From Tachypleus tridentatus (Eukaryota; Arthropoda; Merostomata; Xiphosura; Limulidae), in NCBI RefSeq assembly GCF_004210375.1, contig NC_134834.1:158305290-158369289 (forward strand): 64,000 nt of DNA. Reading direction: 5' to 3'. The notes under the pieces are model-generated. The model was not told the origin of the DNA, did not search any database, and worked only from the letters and a program-made list of their open reading frames with translations. Within the stretch, counting starts at the first letter, position 1. Every line of letters begins with the position of its first letter. Position numbers and translations under genes: made by a program. Shown here piece after piece: positions 49,201 through 59,300 of the stretch.

Positions 49201-49817
49201 CCTTCAAACACATGGTCAGCTATTGGTCAGTTACTTCTTTCTTTCTTTGTAAACCTGACGATGACCAAAGAAGGTCAAAGCGTTGTTTACTCCTCTACAT
49301 AGTTTTCTCTATCCATACCTGCCGTTTTTACATATATATTTTTCTCTACAAGTGGGTTTTCTCATCATCACGGATTATTAGATCAAGTATTTACATATTA
49401 ATTTCTCTATTACTATTAATGAAATATTTTGAACTTATTGCACACAGTTCATTTGGAGATTAAATTTATTTTGCTGTTAAACTGATTTATTACTTTTTGC
49501 TTCATCAGACCTAATTACTCACTCATACTCTCACTTATCTAGACAAACTTAACATTGGACATTATAAAGTATAACTTATAAATACAAGTTATCCTTTGAC
49601 GTTATACTACAACTTATAACTAAAAGTTATAAAGTCCAAAGTCCAGAGGTAAGACTTAAGATACTTACCCAAATGTTCCTTGGCCAATTTTAGCAAGTTT
49701 TTCATACTTTGTAACTTCGTCGCAGTAAGGGAAATCGAAATCTTCCAATTTATTCATAACCTGTTGCGCATGGCTTACACTACTCGAACTAACGTTAGTA
49801 CTCGTACTTGTATTCAT
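39918..49817 (-). CDS. Cdk9: Cyclin-dependent kinase 9 (P-TEFb catalytic subunit), complete, 7 coding exons
   Basis: CDK9 pairs with cyclin T to form P-TEFb, a nuclear kinase that phosphorylates the RNA polymerase II C-terminal domain, DSIF and NELF to release paused polymerase. Coding exons on the minus strand are 49817-49669, 46437-46356, 43779-43689, 43045-42868, 42338-42092, 40609-40460 and 40205-39918. Each intron is GT-AG and the phases fit, giving 394 residues plus TGA. Visible motifs: glycine loop GQGTFG at about 45-50, catalytic K67, PITALRE helix with E85, gatekeeper F122, HRD with D168, DFG with D186, and T-loop RYTNR with T205 (T186 in human). The C-terminal kinase tail and terminal RVF also match CDK9. 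Human CDK9 has 372 residues; here the N terminus is 19 residues longer and Ser/Thr-rich. The first ATG, at 49815-49817, was chosen because it opens the only exon that reads into [13 protein letters not shown]. Introns 1 and 2 carry transposons. Confidence 0.97.
40460..40609 (-). CDS. Cdk9: Cdk9 coding exon 6
   Basis: 150 bp, phase 0 at both ends. Encodes [18 protein letters not shown] through [11 protein letters not shown], colinear with the human kinase C-lobe. Confidence 0.95.
42092..42338 (-). CDS. Cdk9: Cdk9 coding exon 5
   Basis: 247 bp. Contains the catalytic loop DMKAAN, the DFG motif, the activation segment [19 protein letters not shown] and RSPIMQ. It ends in phase 0 before GTGTGT. 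Confidence 0.97.
42868..43045 (-). CDS. Cdk9: Cdk9 coding exon 4
   Basis: 178 bp. Covers the hinge ([15 protein letters not shown]) to the start of the catalytic loop (NKILHR). The exon ends after two bases of the Arg codon, and the next exon supplies T-GAT for Arg-Asp. Confidence 0.95.
43316..43446. repeat. Hairpin-forming inverted repeat in Cdk9 intron 3
   Basis: Arms 43316-43363 and 43400-43446 are near-complementary. Their core, ACCCAAGCACTTTTGAAAG, is found perfectly in both. The 14-mer CTAAATCCACTTTA lies on both sides (about 43266 and 43447) and looks like a target-site duplication or a larger direct repeat. Confidence 0.7.
43689..43779 (-). CDS. Cdk9: Cdk9 coding exon 3
   Basis: 91 bp encoding [20 protein letters not shown] through ICRTK plus one base. 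It holds the PITALRE C-helix motif that originally named CDK9. The donor is GTTTGT. Confidence 0.95.
44236..45551 (-). mobile_element. mariner (DD34D) element in Cdk9 intron 2
   Basis: 1316 bp between TA dinucleotides (44234-44235 and 45552-45553). The terminal inverted repeats start CAAGGTCTGTTCAAAAAATA on the left and, read inward on the other strand, CGAGGTCTGTTAAAAAAATA on the right. Length and ends are typical of mariner. Confidence 0.93.
44291..45356 (-). pseudogene. Broken mariner transposase
   Basis: Starts ATG at 45356 ([19 protein letters not shown]) and ends near [14 protein letters not shown] with TAA at 44291-44293. The catalytic residues are visible: D in ITGDESW, D in HHDNAPAH, and D in SPDLAPCD with 34 residues between the last two. 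Breaks: a frameshift near 45200 after the first helix region, an in-frame TGA at 44787-44789 where relatives have Arg (CGA to TGA would explain it), and a frameshift near 44450. The intact-looking segments are 45161-44790 and 44774-44451. It cannot make transposase. Confidence 0.9.
46356..46437 (-). CDS. Cdk9: Cdk9 coding exon 2
   Basis: 82 bp. Completes Gly50 and encodes [18 protein letters not shown] with the catalytic lysine, ending [10 protein letters not shown] before GTAAGT. The acceptor is TTTATAG. Confidence 0.95.
46984..47255 (-). repeat. SINE-T, full length, in Cdk9 intron 1
   Basis: Same strand as Cdk9. Many CG sites have become TG or CA, which suggests an old copy or methylation decay. 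Confidence 0.88.
48911..49141 (+). pseudogene. GIY-YIG endonuclease domain of a Penelope-like element, 5' truncated
   Basis: Reads [20 protein letters not shown] then an [18 protein letters not shown] segment and [18 protein letters not shown]-x2-C-x3-FYIGE is the GIY-YIG entry typical of Penelope elements. Compared with the copy at 1.8-2.0 kb, about 11 residues are missing before [11 protein letters not shown]. The reverse transcriptase is absent. Upstream bases from 48835 still read as the preceding linker ([21 protein letters not shown]-like). Confidence 0.8.
49249..49290 (+). ncRNA. Hammerhead-ribozyme-like motif, core mutated
   Basis: Stem I GTAAAC (49249-49254) pairs perfectly with GTTTAC (49285-49290). 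CTGACGA follows at 49255-49261, and stem II is GACC with GGTC (49263-49266, 49273-49276). The second core strand reads AAAG instead of GAAA, so this copy is probably inactive. Confidence 0.5.
49669..49817 (-). CDS. Cdk9: Cdk9 coding exon 1
   Basis: Encodes residues 1-49 and two bases of codon 50. It starts with a Ser/Thr-rich stretch ([13 protein letters not shown]), then the CDK9-like [18 protein letters not shown]. The donor GTAAGT follows directly. Confidence 0.95.
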
Positions 49818-50744
49818 TTTTACGAAAAGATACTTAATGCGTTAGGTCTAAAGTCGTGCTCTTGTTTGACGTGTTACCGTTAGGCTAAAATGTATTCTCT
49901 CACAGAAGACGTCGCTGCACTTATTTTTAAAATAAAAAAAATGTTATCTTCATATTTCTCTTCTGCATCCTTTCTCTTTAAAATAGGTTATATTCATCTA
50001 AGTTAATACAGTAACAAAGCAATATTTTATTTCAATACTCTTAAAAATGTATTAACTATAAAATATATACAAGTACGACAACTACGTAAGTACTTTTCAC
50101 AAAAATGATGGCGTTTTCAAAAACCATTGTTCAAATATTAAATTTTTAGTAACATAATAACCAGAAAAACCTGAATGCCTAAACAGTGAGACTCTGTAAC
50201 CAGGCGTAAGTTCTAATACAATTACGAAACATTTTTTACATAATTTTCTCAAATATAAATTACTGTTTTCTTACAAAATTTAACCTTTACTTCCTAGCCA
50301 CATGCCCTAATAAAGACCAGTTCCCACTGACACCGGTTGCTCGCTGCTCATACGCAATAGAATTTCTTCGTGAACAAAATTATGGAAAATTTATTGTTTC
50401 GAAAAGAAATAATTTCACTTTGTCTAAAATTATTGAAATTGTTGGTTTTAATACCAATTCACTATACCTTTAGGTGTTTTAATATGAAATTTCATTTATT
50501 AAATAAATAGAAATACATAAATGGATCAGCAAAATTTGTTGTATAAATACAAAAATTATTCCAAAAATAACTTGAATCTTGAGCCAATCATACCATGATT
50601 TAAATCTTTTTTAATCATCGAAATGTTATTTTAAAATAAAAATATAATTATTGCACAATTATCAAAAACATATATACCTTTATGTTTATTTCTTATTGTT
50701 GAAAGACGTGTGAAAGAAGTAATTGTTTCTTAATCATTAAGTTA

Positions 50745-50815
50745 TACCACGGCCTCTCTGTCCTCTGCTCACCGCAGGTAATGAATCCCGATTTTTAGCA
50801 ATATAAGACTTTAGT
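50745..50815 (-). repeat. SINE-V fragment
   Basis: CTCACCGCAGGTAATGAATCC with AGCAATATAAGACT. Diverged. Confidence 0.45.
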
Positions 50816-51183
50816 AATTGGTAATAAAAGCAGTATAATATCAATACAGTAAGCCCTAATTGCATCATATTCAGAACTCACACAACTCTCCATACAATTT
50901 AAGTTGCAATTCATATTTCGGAAACAATTAAAGACATTTTCTGAACGTGTAAACAGTGTTGATATTCACCTTAAAGAAATATAGGTTTTTGATAGGACTT
51001 GACCTCATAAGATATGCAATATCAAGGTTTCTTCAAATTAACAGTGCTCGATCCAAGTACAACTTAATGGTCAGATTCCGTGGTTTGCATCCTATTACCA
51101 TACCCAAAATAATACACGATAACAATAAATCGCACTCCGAATTTTGGGATAGTGGGCGCATCAAATCAAACTATTATATAGTT

Positions 51184-51300
51184 CGTCTGCCAAGAGTTAA
51201 AGGTGTGTGGTATTAACTGGCTGCTTTCCTTCTAGTTGTTACTTCAAAATTAGAGACGATTAGTACAGAGAACCCTCATTTAGCTTAGCATGATAGCTCA
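51184..51300 (+). repeat. SINE-T degenerate 3' part
   Basis: GCCAAGAGTTAAAGGTG to AGAGACGATTAGTACAGAG. An old copy. Confidence 0.55.
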
Positions 51301-51619
51301 TCAAAACCCTATTCAAAAAGTGTAAATGATAACTAAACTTGATAAGGTGGCTTCAAAAAAAGAAGATTTACTTTACTTAGAATTACATAAGAACTAATGA
51401 TAAGTTGCGATAATTAACAGCATAATTTCAAGTCTCCTTGTAAGTCGAGATTGTAGAAACTATTTAAATATACTAATTCAAACTCTTGAGTGAAATGTTT
51501 TGACATTAAAGGCCAAAATAAAAGTGTCAACAATGCAAAACTACAAAGTTTTTCTAACACGAGCTGAAACTTATTTAAGTATATCCGGATCTGTAAAGGA
51601 TGAATACTTTTAGGTTGGG

Positions 51620-51860
51620 GCTAGACGTGACCTCGTGATTGGCAAACTGGACTATCATTTCGATGGTCATTGGTTTACATCCCATTGTTGCAAAAATGCA
51701 ATCTGCAATCTAGGGTAATAGCTCCGTTAAAAGAGTGGGTGTCAAATCCCACTATTCAATCAAAGAATCCCAAAAGTTGGAGTAGAATTAGCTGCCTTGC
51801 TTCCACTCTATCAATTTAAAACTAAGGACGAGCAGTGCAGATAACTCTTAATGAGAGTGT
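51620..51860 (+). repeat. SINE-T degenerate copy
   Basis: ATCCCACTATTCAATC and CCCAAAAGTTGG mark an old full-length copy. Confidence 0.55.
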
Positions 51861-52106
51861 ACTACTATCAAGACAAAAATAATCATATTCCAGTACATAT
51901 TACTAGATTTTTTTCAAAAACTGAACAAGCTACAACATTTATTACTTAAAAAATGAAAGTACCTTAATGCTAAATGGTTAAAAATGTTAATTGTTTGTAG
52001 TTTTGAGGTCTCTCTTTTCATTTTTTATTTATATTTGTATGAGTCCTTATCGTAAATATGAGACTCACTGTTAATACCTGTAGAATTACACAAAACTTTA
52101 CTTGCA

Positions 52107-52357
52107 CAAAATAATTTGACTCGTAATCCGACAGTTGCGTGTTCGAATCCCCGTCCCACCAAACACGCTTGCTCTTTCAGTCTTAAGGGCGTAAAAGTGA
52201 CTATCAATCCCACTATTCGTCGGTAAAAGAGTACCCCAAGAATTGGCGGTGGGAGGTGATAACGAACTGCCTTCCTTCTAGTCTTACACTGCTAAATTAG
52301 GGACAGCTGGTGCAGATAGCCCTCGTGTAGCTTTGCGAGAAATTCAAAACAAATCAA
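52107..52357 (+). repeat. SINE-T, 5' truncated
   Basis: Begins at the anticodon arm (TTTGACTCGTAATCCG), with box B GTTCGAATCCC. Confidence 0.85.
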
Positions 52358-52821
52358 ACTAACATCAAAAATAAAGAATTTTCTAAATTGTCTATCGAAG
52401 CAACTTCCAGTTTTTTATATATATCTTGCCTCTCAACTTTAAACTGATACTACTATTTTTAGAAGCTGTGAAGTTCTCATTTTAAGGCATCTAATGACAG
52501 TGGAACATCAATAATTACTTAATATTATCTTAATATATTTTTAATGCCAATATCAGTTTTTTTTTATTTTGATATAATAACGAAATAGCTAAGGATGTTT
52601 CTGAAAGTGAATACACTTAATGTCTTTAAAACCAGGAACACAGCTTTTACTTAGTAAAAAACTAACAACGCAGTGCATGTCTTGTTTAATCCAACCTGGA
52701 TTCAAAAACACCAAATAGTTTATTCTTTTTTATTAAAAAATAGCAGTATTACTTTCACATACTTATATAGTATACTTATATAGTATGTAAAAGTAGTATA
52801 CAGTATAGGAGTAGTATACAT

Positions 52822-53091
52822 TTGTTTGTTTGTTTTGGAATTTCGCACAAAGCTACTCGAGGGCTATCTGTGCTAGCCATCTCTAATTCAGTAGTGTAAG
52901 AGTAGAGGGAAGCCAGCTAGTCATCACTACCCACCGCCAACTCTTGGGGTATTCTTTTACCAACGAATAGTGGGATTGACCGTCACATTATAACGCCCCC
53001 ACGGCTGGGAGGGCGAGCATGTTTGGCACGACCGGGATGCAAACCCGCGACCCTCAGATTACGAAGTGCACGCCTTAACGCGCTAGGCGAT
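52822..53091 (-). repeat. SINE-T, full length, second subfamily
   Basis: Reverse orientation. The CGCACGCCTTAACGCGCTAG head is nearly identical to the copy at 23718. Confidence 0.88.
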
Positions 53092-53127
53092 GAGTAGTAT
53101 ACAATATACAGAAATACTTTTACATAT

Positions 53128-53460
53128 GGCCCGGCATGGCCAAGTGTGTTAAGGCGTTCAACTCGTAATCCGAGGGTCGCGGGTTCGAATCCCGGTCGCA
53201 CCAAACATACTCGCCCTTTCAGCCTATTCGTTGGTAAAAGAGTAGCCCAAGAGTTGGCGGTGGGTGGTGATGACTAGCTGCCTTTCCTCTAGTCTTACAT
53301 TGCTAAATTATGGGCGGCTATCAAAGATAGCCCTCGAGTAGCTTTGTGCGAAATTCAAATAAACTAACCTTTCCTCTTGTCTTCACTGCTAAAGTTTGGA
53401 CGGCTTGCGCACATAGCCCTAGAGTAGCTTTGCTCGAAATTCAAAACCAAAAAACAAACT
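53128..53460 (+). repeat. SINE-T with duplicated tail
   Basis: Consensus head, a deletion of the GTGGGGGCGTTATAATG block, then the last ~90 bp of the body and tail twice in tandem. Confidence 0.85.
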
Positions 53461-56240
53461 TTTACATATCTATTCCTACTTTATGATTAAAAGCTTTTAC
53501 AAATTTATTAAATAATTGAATTTTATCCTAATTCTGAATTTTTTAAGAAATACAGATAATTATTTTAACATAGTAGAATTATTTGTTTCCTGTCATCTTT
53601 CTGGTTACTGTTTAAAAATGAAATTAATTGAAATATAACCAATAAATATATGTTTGACTCATCCTGCTTTTCGTACTCTAAACCTATTACCCGTCTGTAA
53701 TGTAAAATTAGGCTTGGTAACCAATGTAAATGTTAAAAATGTTATTATGAAAACATTAATTTATTTAGCAATAATTCACAGCAGATGTAAGTCAATAATG
53801 AAGTATATTTTAAAATATTTTTATTAATTTTTAACAGTCTTATCTGTGCATGAATAATTCTAGGTTACTCCAAATTTAAACTTGTTGCTACAGTTCGATA
53901 GTAGTAGGCCTATTCGTGTTTGATCCAAACAAGTCTTTCTTATCTATCTACCTAAGTATTCCTAATAACTAATATTAATACTAAATATTAATAAAAATAA
54001 TTAAATAAGCAAGGTAACATGTTGATCTGGTAATAAGAATAAAACGCACATCCAGTGTATCTTACATTCACATCAGTCATTAAATTGTCAATAAGTATAA
54101 AATTCAAGACCATGCTCTTGTACATTTATGTAATGATATAGATTTCATTAATTAACAACAAGATACTTCAGTGAAAAATCAGAGTGTAGTTTTGAAAAAC
54201 TTGCATGAAACATAGAAATGTCTGATATAGTTATGAGTATGAAATTGTAGTATTATCTTGTTGAAAATACATTTAATGTTTTGTCTACGTTATGACTCAT
54301 TGGAGGCTGTGAATCTTGCTAAGTCTAAAGCCTAGAAGGCCCACAAAGTTGTGGCTAATGCACATGTGTAAAAACAATAATCAGAAAAAAAACATTCAGA
54401 TGAATAACTCTATTGTAAAGAAAAATACAATAAAAACCATAAAAGTACAGTAGTTATACACATTTTTAGTTGCTAATAATTTCACTTTATGTTTCATAAT
54501 CAGTATAGCAGACCTCTGATGAAACTTTGAAGAATGGACGGCAACTGCCTGTTGTGGAGACATAAGTGTAAAGGAAGACTTTTGAAAAGTCATCCTCTAC
54601 ACTTGTGTTTCATCATGAATACTCTGCCTAAAGAATCTATTAGAGAGTATGAGATCTCTTTTTATCATTATACTAAATACACAGTTACAGTCTTGTTTTT
54701 CAAAATATGTCATAGCTTGATGTTTCTCAGTAAATTAGATGGTTTTAAAGCTACAACTTTTCCATACTGCTTATATTTTACTAAATTAAATTACTTAATG
54801 TTTATAATTATTAATCAAAAAGATAATTTTTACATCAGTTAGTTTCAGTTTTACTGGGTGTGAAGCCTAAAGCACAAAAATTTTGAGACAAGAAATAAAA
54901 ACTCGACTTGTATTTGTAGAAAAGGTGAAGTTGTGAATTTCCTTTCCCAGTGTATGTAACACAAAACTTGTAATTCGTTATGACTGTATACTTCATTGTA
55001 TGAAACCAGTATTTAAATGTTGTTGTTTCTTTTCCAAATACTCATAAATGCAAATTAAAGTAAATGCCTATAGAAAAGTTTTCTCATTGAAGTAACTCTG
55101 CTGTTATGCCAAAGGTATTTAATTTATGGTATTAAACAGAGTGAGACTTAGTATTTTATATTGAGTATTAAAGTAATGCATTGTGAAACCTAGAAATTAA
55201 TTTCTAGATGTAATGCTGAGTTTAAAAGCAATTTTTGTGACATGTGACACTGGATTGAAATAAATGGGGGATGATTACCTATTGAACAAAAGTATGGAAC
55301 ATGCATTTATAATCTTAAGGTTTTGTGGCTGGTTTCAGTGTAAAAAGTTGACAACGATGTAACTGGCATAAGATGAGAAAATGCTGAAAATTATAAAGCA
55401 TTAACAAAAGTGTTTCAAGTTTCAGAACTGATCAGTTGTGAAACCTATCAGCAGCTTAAGTTATAATTCACTTATGTTGTTAGAAGCCTCTTGCAATTTA
55501 TTGTAATATAAACCATTGCTGTAGTATTTAACAACAACTGGAATACAAATGTAAAAGAATACATGTTACAATCAATGTGAATAAGTGAATATTTTGCATA
55601 TTCTATAGTTATTATGCCTAATGATCAATATCAGTGTAGAATGTACATGACTTGAGAGGTTCTGAAATAGTTTTGCACATTGTCCAGTTAACGTGAATAA
55701 TTATTACTGGACAATGTGCATTAATCAGTTAATTTATGAAGTTTTGTTATTCAATAGGCATATTCTCCAAACTTGTTAATGGACAGTAAATATGCACATT
55801 CGTTGTAACATTGTGTATTATGTTTGAAGTATTTGTGATGTTAAAAAAGTATGGGTAAAGCTTGCCACATTTTTCAATCTGTCAGTTGCAAGATAATGTT
55901 GAAAACAAAACTTTACATGAACAATTTCACATTTTCAGGTAGCTAATGTAAAAATTTATAACTAGTTTTAAAAAAATTTTGAAAAACAAAAGAACAACCT
56001 CTGCTTAGTAAGAGATATTTAAGCAGTGTATTACTATCAAATCATCATTTCTAGATATGGTAAATACTGATGCTAAAGAAGTCTCAAAAAATGTCAATTA
56101 CTTTTGCAATTTGCCATAAAATCATAAAGTGCATTTGTATCATGATATTATTGTTTACTTTTGCTTTAAAATTAAAAGCCAGATATTCTGACATACTGTA
56201 CTGAGTGGTTTCTGATTTGTTTGATTTTGATTTTTTTTAG
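53461..56240. other. Upstream region of the USP20/33-type gene
   Basis: Must contain the noncoding first exon spliced to 56241, but its donor cannot be chosen. One perfect hairpin at 55674. No protein-coding signal. Confidence 0.4.
55674..55720. repeat. Short perfect hairpin
   Basis: TGCACATTGTCCAGT at 55674-55688 pairs exactly with 55706-55720 across a 17-nt loop. Confidence 0.8.
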
Positions 56241-56355
56241 GAAATAACTAGATTGCTGACATTGTTTAGAAATGGCTGTTAGTCAGTATAGTACATGTCC
56301 CCATATCAACATCGTGGGAGATTATACCAAAGAAGACATAATTAAAAAACAAGAG
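56241..56355 (+). CDS. USP20/33-type first coding exon
   Basis: The acceptor TTTTTTTTAG ends at 56240, so the 31 bases before ATG (56272) are 5' UTR spliced from an upstream exon I cannot place. The start context is AGAAATGG, with A at -3 and G at +4. 28 codons, then the donor GTATGA. Confidence 0.82.
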
Positions 56356-59300
56356 GTATGAAATAAATATCTTAGTAATGCAGAAAGGGATCCAGTTTTT
56401 ATAACTTTGTAAGTAAATTTTGTGCATCATTTCCATTTCAACATGGGATAGGGAAACAAATGTTCGACAACACATCATTTACTTGTTAGTGAGTGAAAGA
56501 AATGTTCATAAGTAAATTATTGTATTGTAGAAACACATTTTTGAGGTTTCTTCTCTCATGCTTTGCTGTTCAGAAACTCATATCTTATGTCAGGTATCAT
56601 CTTCCAGAATTTTTTGAGTTAGAATTAACTCATAATTGATCATGTATCACAGCATTTCTCAAAGACATTTTGGGCATCCCAAATCACTTATAGCCCCATA
56701 TGTTCAAATATATATTTCAACCATATTTGGTGAAATATGGTAAATTATTTATCCCGTTGTAACAATCTAGTAATATTGTTTTGAAATAAATGCTATATGA
56801 GACTAGGTGTTACAGAAAAATAGTCAATATATAACAAAGTTTACAAAATCAAATATCAGTCAGTTTATTAAATAAAATACAGGTGGAGAAAAACCATGGA
56901 ATTCCTGTACTTGTATAAGAATAGTACTAAGTGAAAGGTACAAGAAAACACCACAAATTTAACCCACATTTGTAAACCACTGAAAGGATATAGAGGTTAT
57001 ACACTAGTAACATTTGTCTTGGTAAAATGGGTAGAAAAACAGAAAAACTTGACTTTCACTTTCAAAGCATTGAATGGTATAGTTACACAGCAGTCACATT
57101 TGGTATCTTAAAATATACAAAAAACACTAAGAACTTGTTACAACTCTGAAGGCTATAGTGAGGTCCACATGTTTAGTTAAACACAAAATCAAAATTCAAA
57201 CAGCAAAACAAAAATATAAGCACCTTCCTGGACTTCCTACTTCAAGGTAGAAGAGCATACTTGTTCCAGAAGTGGTGCAGTACTTTACAAGTGTTCTTCA
57301 TTGTCATCTTGGAACACATCCATTCATTGTGGACAACTGCTTTCTGCTTGGTTTCATTGTTATAAGCCTAAACTAACCCCTTCACCTTTGCAGTTTGGGA
57401 TTCTAGTTCTGTGTGGAAGAAGGTAAGACTGTACTGGAAACTAAAATGTTTATTTCACTGGAAAATACATTTCAGATGTTTACTTACATTCTTACACTCA
57501 CTTCTTCCATTCCTTCCTAGTACTGGTGTTCTTTTTTTAGAGTCTGTCCATTTGAAGGTGAGGATTGAGCAGGAATAAATAACAGAGGGAGCTAGCTGCA
57601 TCAATGTAAGTGGAGAGTTGTCATATGATATGTGCATTTTCAAACATTTCACAGAATTTTGGGGTATATAGACTATTGTGCTGTGCTCAACGTTTTTTAG
57701 CAATACTTACAGTACAGAAAGAAAATTGTGATAACTTTGTGTTTGAAGAGGTAAATACCTATCAAATATACATTTCAACTGTAAGAAAAATGTAAACTTT
57801 GATGTTTTCAACTCGAATAGCCTTTAACTCGCATTTTACATGAGCCACTCCTAATCTTGTTTTTAGTACTCTTTTTTTCCTATTATGTTGATTTAAATAC
57901 TCATATTGAAACTTAACTTGGTAGGATATGAACAGTGGCACAAGTAATGGTAGTGATTCTAAACATTCATATACAGGGCTAAAATTTTACACAAATTTAC
58001 TCACAATTTGCAAGTGTATTTTCCATGATACTAGTCAGATTTTTGTTACTTGTAATTTTCTATTAGTGTGTATTTGCATGTGACACAAAATTGCAAAGTT
58101 AAATATAGAAAGATATTCATCTACGTTGCTAAAAGCGATTACCTCATGTGCAACTGCCGTGGAATTTCATGAGTATGTCAGAAGCCTTGAACAAACTCCT
58201 ATCCCAGCATATATCAGTATGTATTATGCCAGCTGGTGATGTAGTCATCATAATGCTGTAGCTTTCAGCCAATAGGAGAATAATACAATCTCCATGTGCA
58301 GTAATCCCTGTGAGCACTAACATTTGTGAATTATGGACATATAGCCTTAATGCTTTGACTTTGTTCTGTTATAGTTAGTGTTATTGAGAATAAGATTCAC
58401 ATATTTCAGTTCCTTAACAGTTAGTGAGAACATATGATTTTAATTTTCTTTTTGTCCTTCACCTTATTTACAGGACGTTTCTGTTGTAAAACATGAGTAT
58501 CCAATGGATCACATAAAAAGAAGTGTAAGATAGGGCAACATTTTAGGAACATTTGCAGTTTCACAAAACATTAATAATATACTTAAAGAAAAAAATATGT
58601 AACTGTAATCAAAAATAGCACAGTTTTAACAGTTAAATGGTTTAATTATTGAAGCCACTAAGCTGGATCAGTGCTTGCTTCTTTTTGCTGAACACTTCAC
58701 ATTTAAGTCAGTGTTTCTACAAATTGACTGAGCTCATTCTGTTGTGTACAATTGAGCTTGCTTGCTTTGTTTGATTAAGTTAAATACAATTAAAAAGAAA
58801 TTGCTTGATGATTTGTTACTACACTTCATATTCCATTAATGTGTCACTTTTCATCACTCAACAGTCATACATTATGGCCTGTATATGAGTGTGCTCAGTT
58901 TTTTGTAGCCTATAAAGATTGTATGTTAATAATTAGACCTTTGATATTCTTTTTTAATTTCATTTTACAGATATTTTAGTCAGAGATGACAGTTTTTAGA
59001 AAAATGTATTTCCTTCAGCAAATACTTGTGGAACATTATCATACAAAATTTTTTTTCTCATCATCTTTTTTTCTTTTTCAATTCTTCAGGTTTGATCAGT
59101 ATTTTGTTAATAGCCAGTCAGTAGTTGAAAGTATAGTTTACTTTGTTTAGTGAGGTAAGTTCTTTTATAAATATCCTTAAAGTGGAAGGGGAAGTATTAG
59201 TGTTCATTAAGCTTGAACGTAAACCTATTTATAAAGTTTTTCTTCAATAACAAAATATATTAAATGATAATTGTGTTTTTGTATGCAAATTTTCATAATT

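Larger units (their letters stand above)
48835..49375 (+). mobile_element. Penelope-like element fragment in Cdk9 intron 1
   Basis: The C-terminal end of a Penelope-like retroelement: a GIY-YIG endonuclease remnant plus the downstream terminal region with a hammerhead-like motif, on the strand opposite to Cdk9. The same terminal sequence recurs near 22.7 kb and at both ends of the element at 1.7-2.7 kb. Confidence 0.8.
49818..52106. other. Cdk9 upstream region
   Basis: It should hold the Cdk9 promoter and 5' UTR, but no TATA box or CpG cluster stands out. Otherwise only old SINE pieces. Confidence 0.4.

Noticed and set aside
54519-54550. CTGATGA as a further hammerhead core
   Set aside because: No stem II or GAAA at the required distance.
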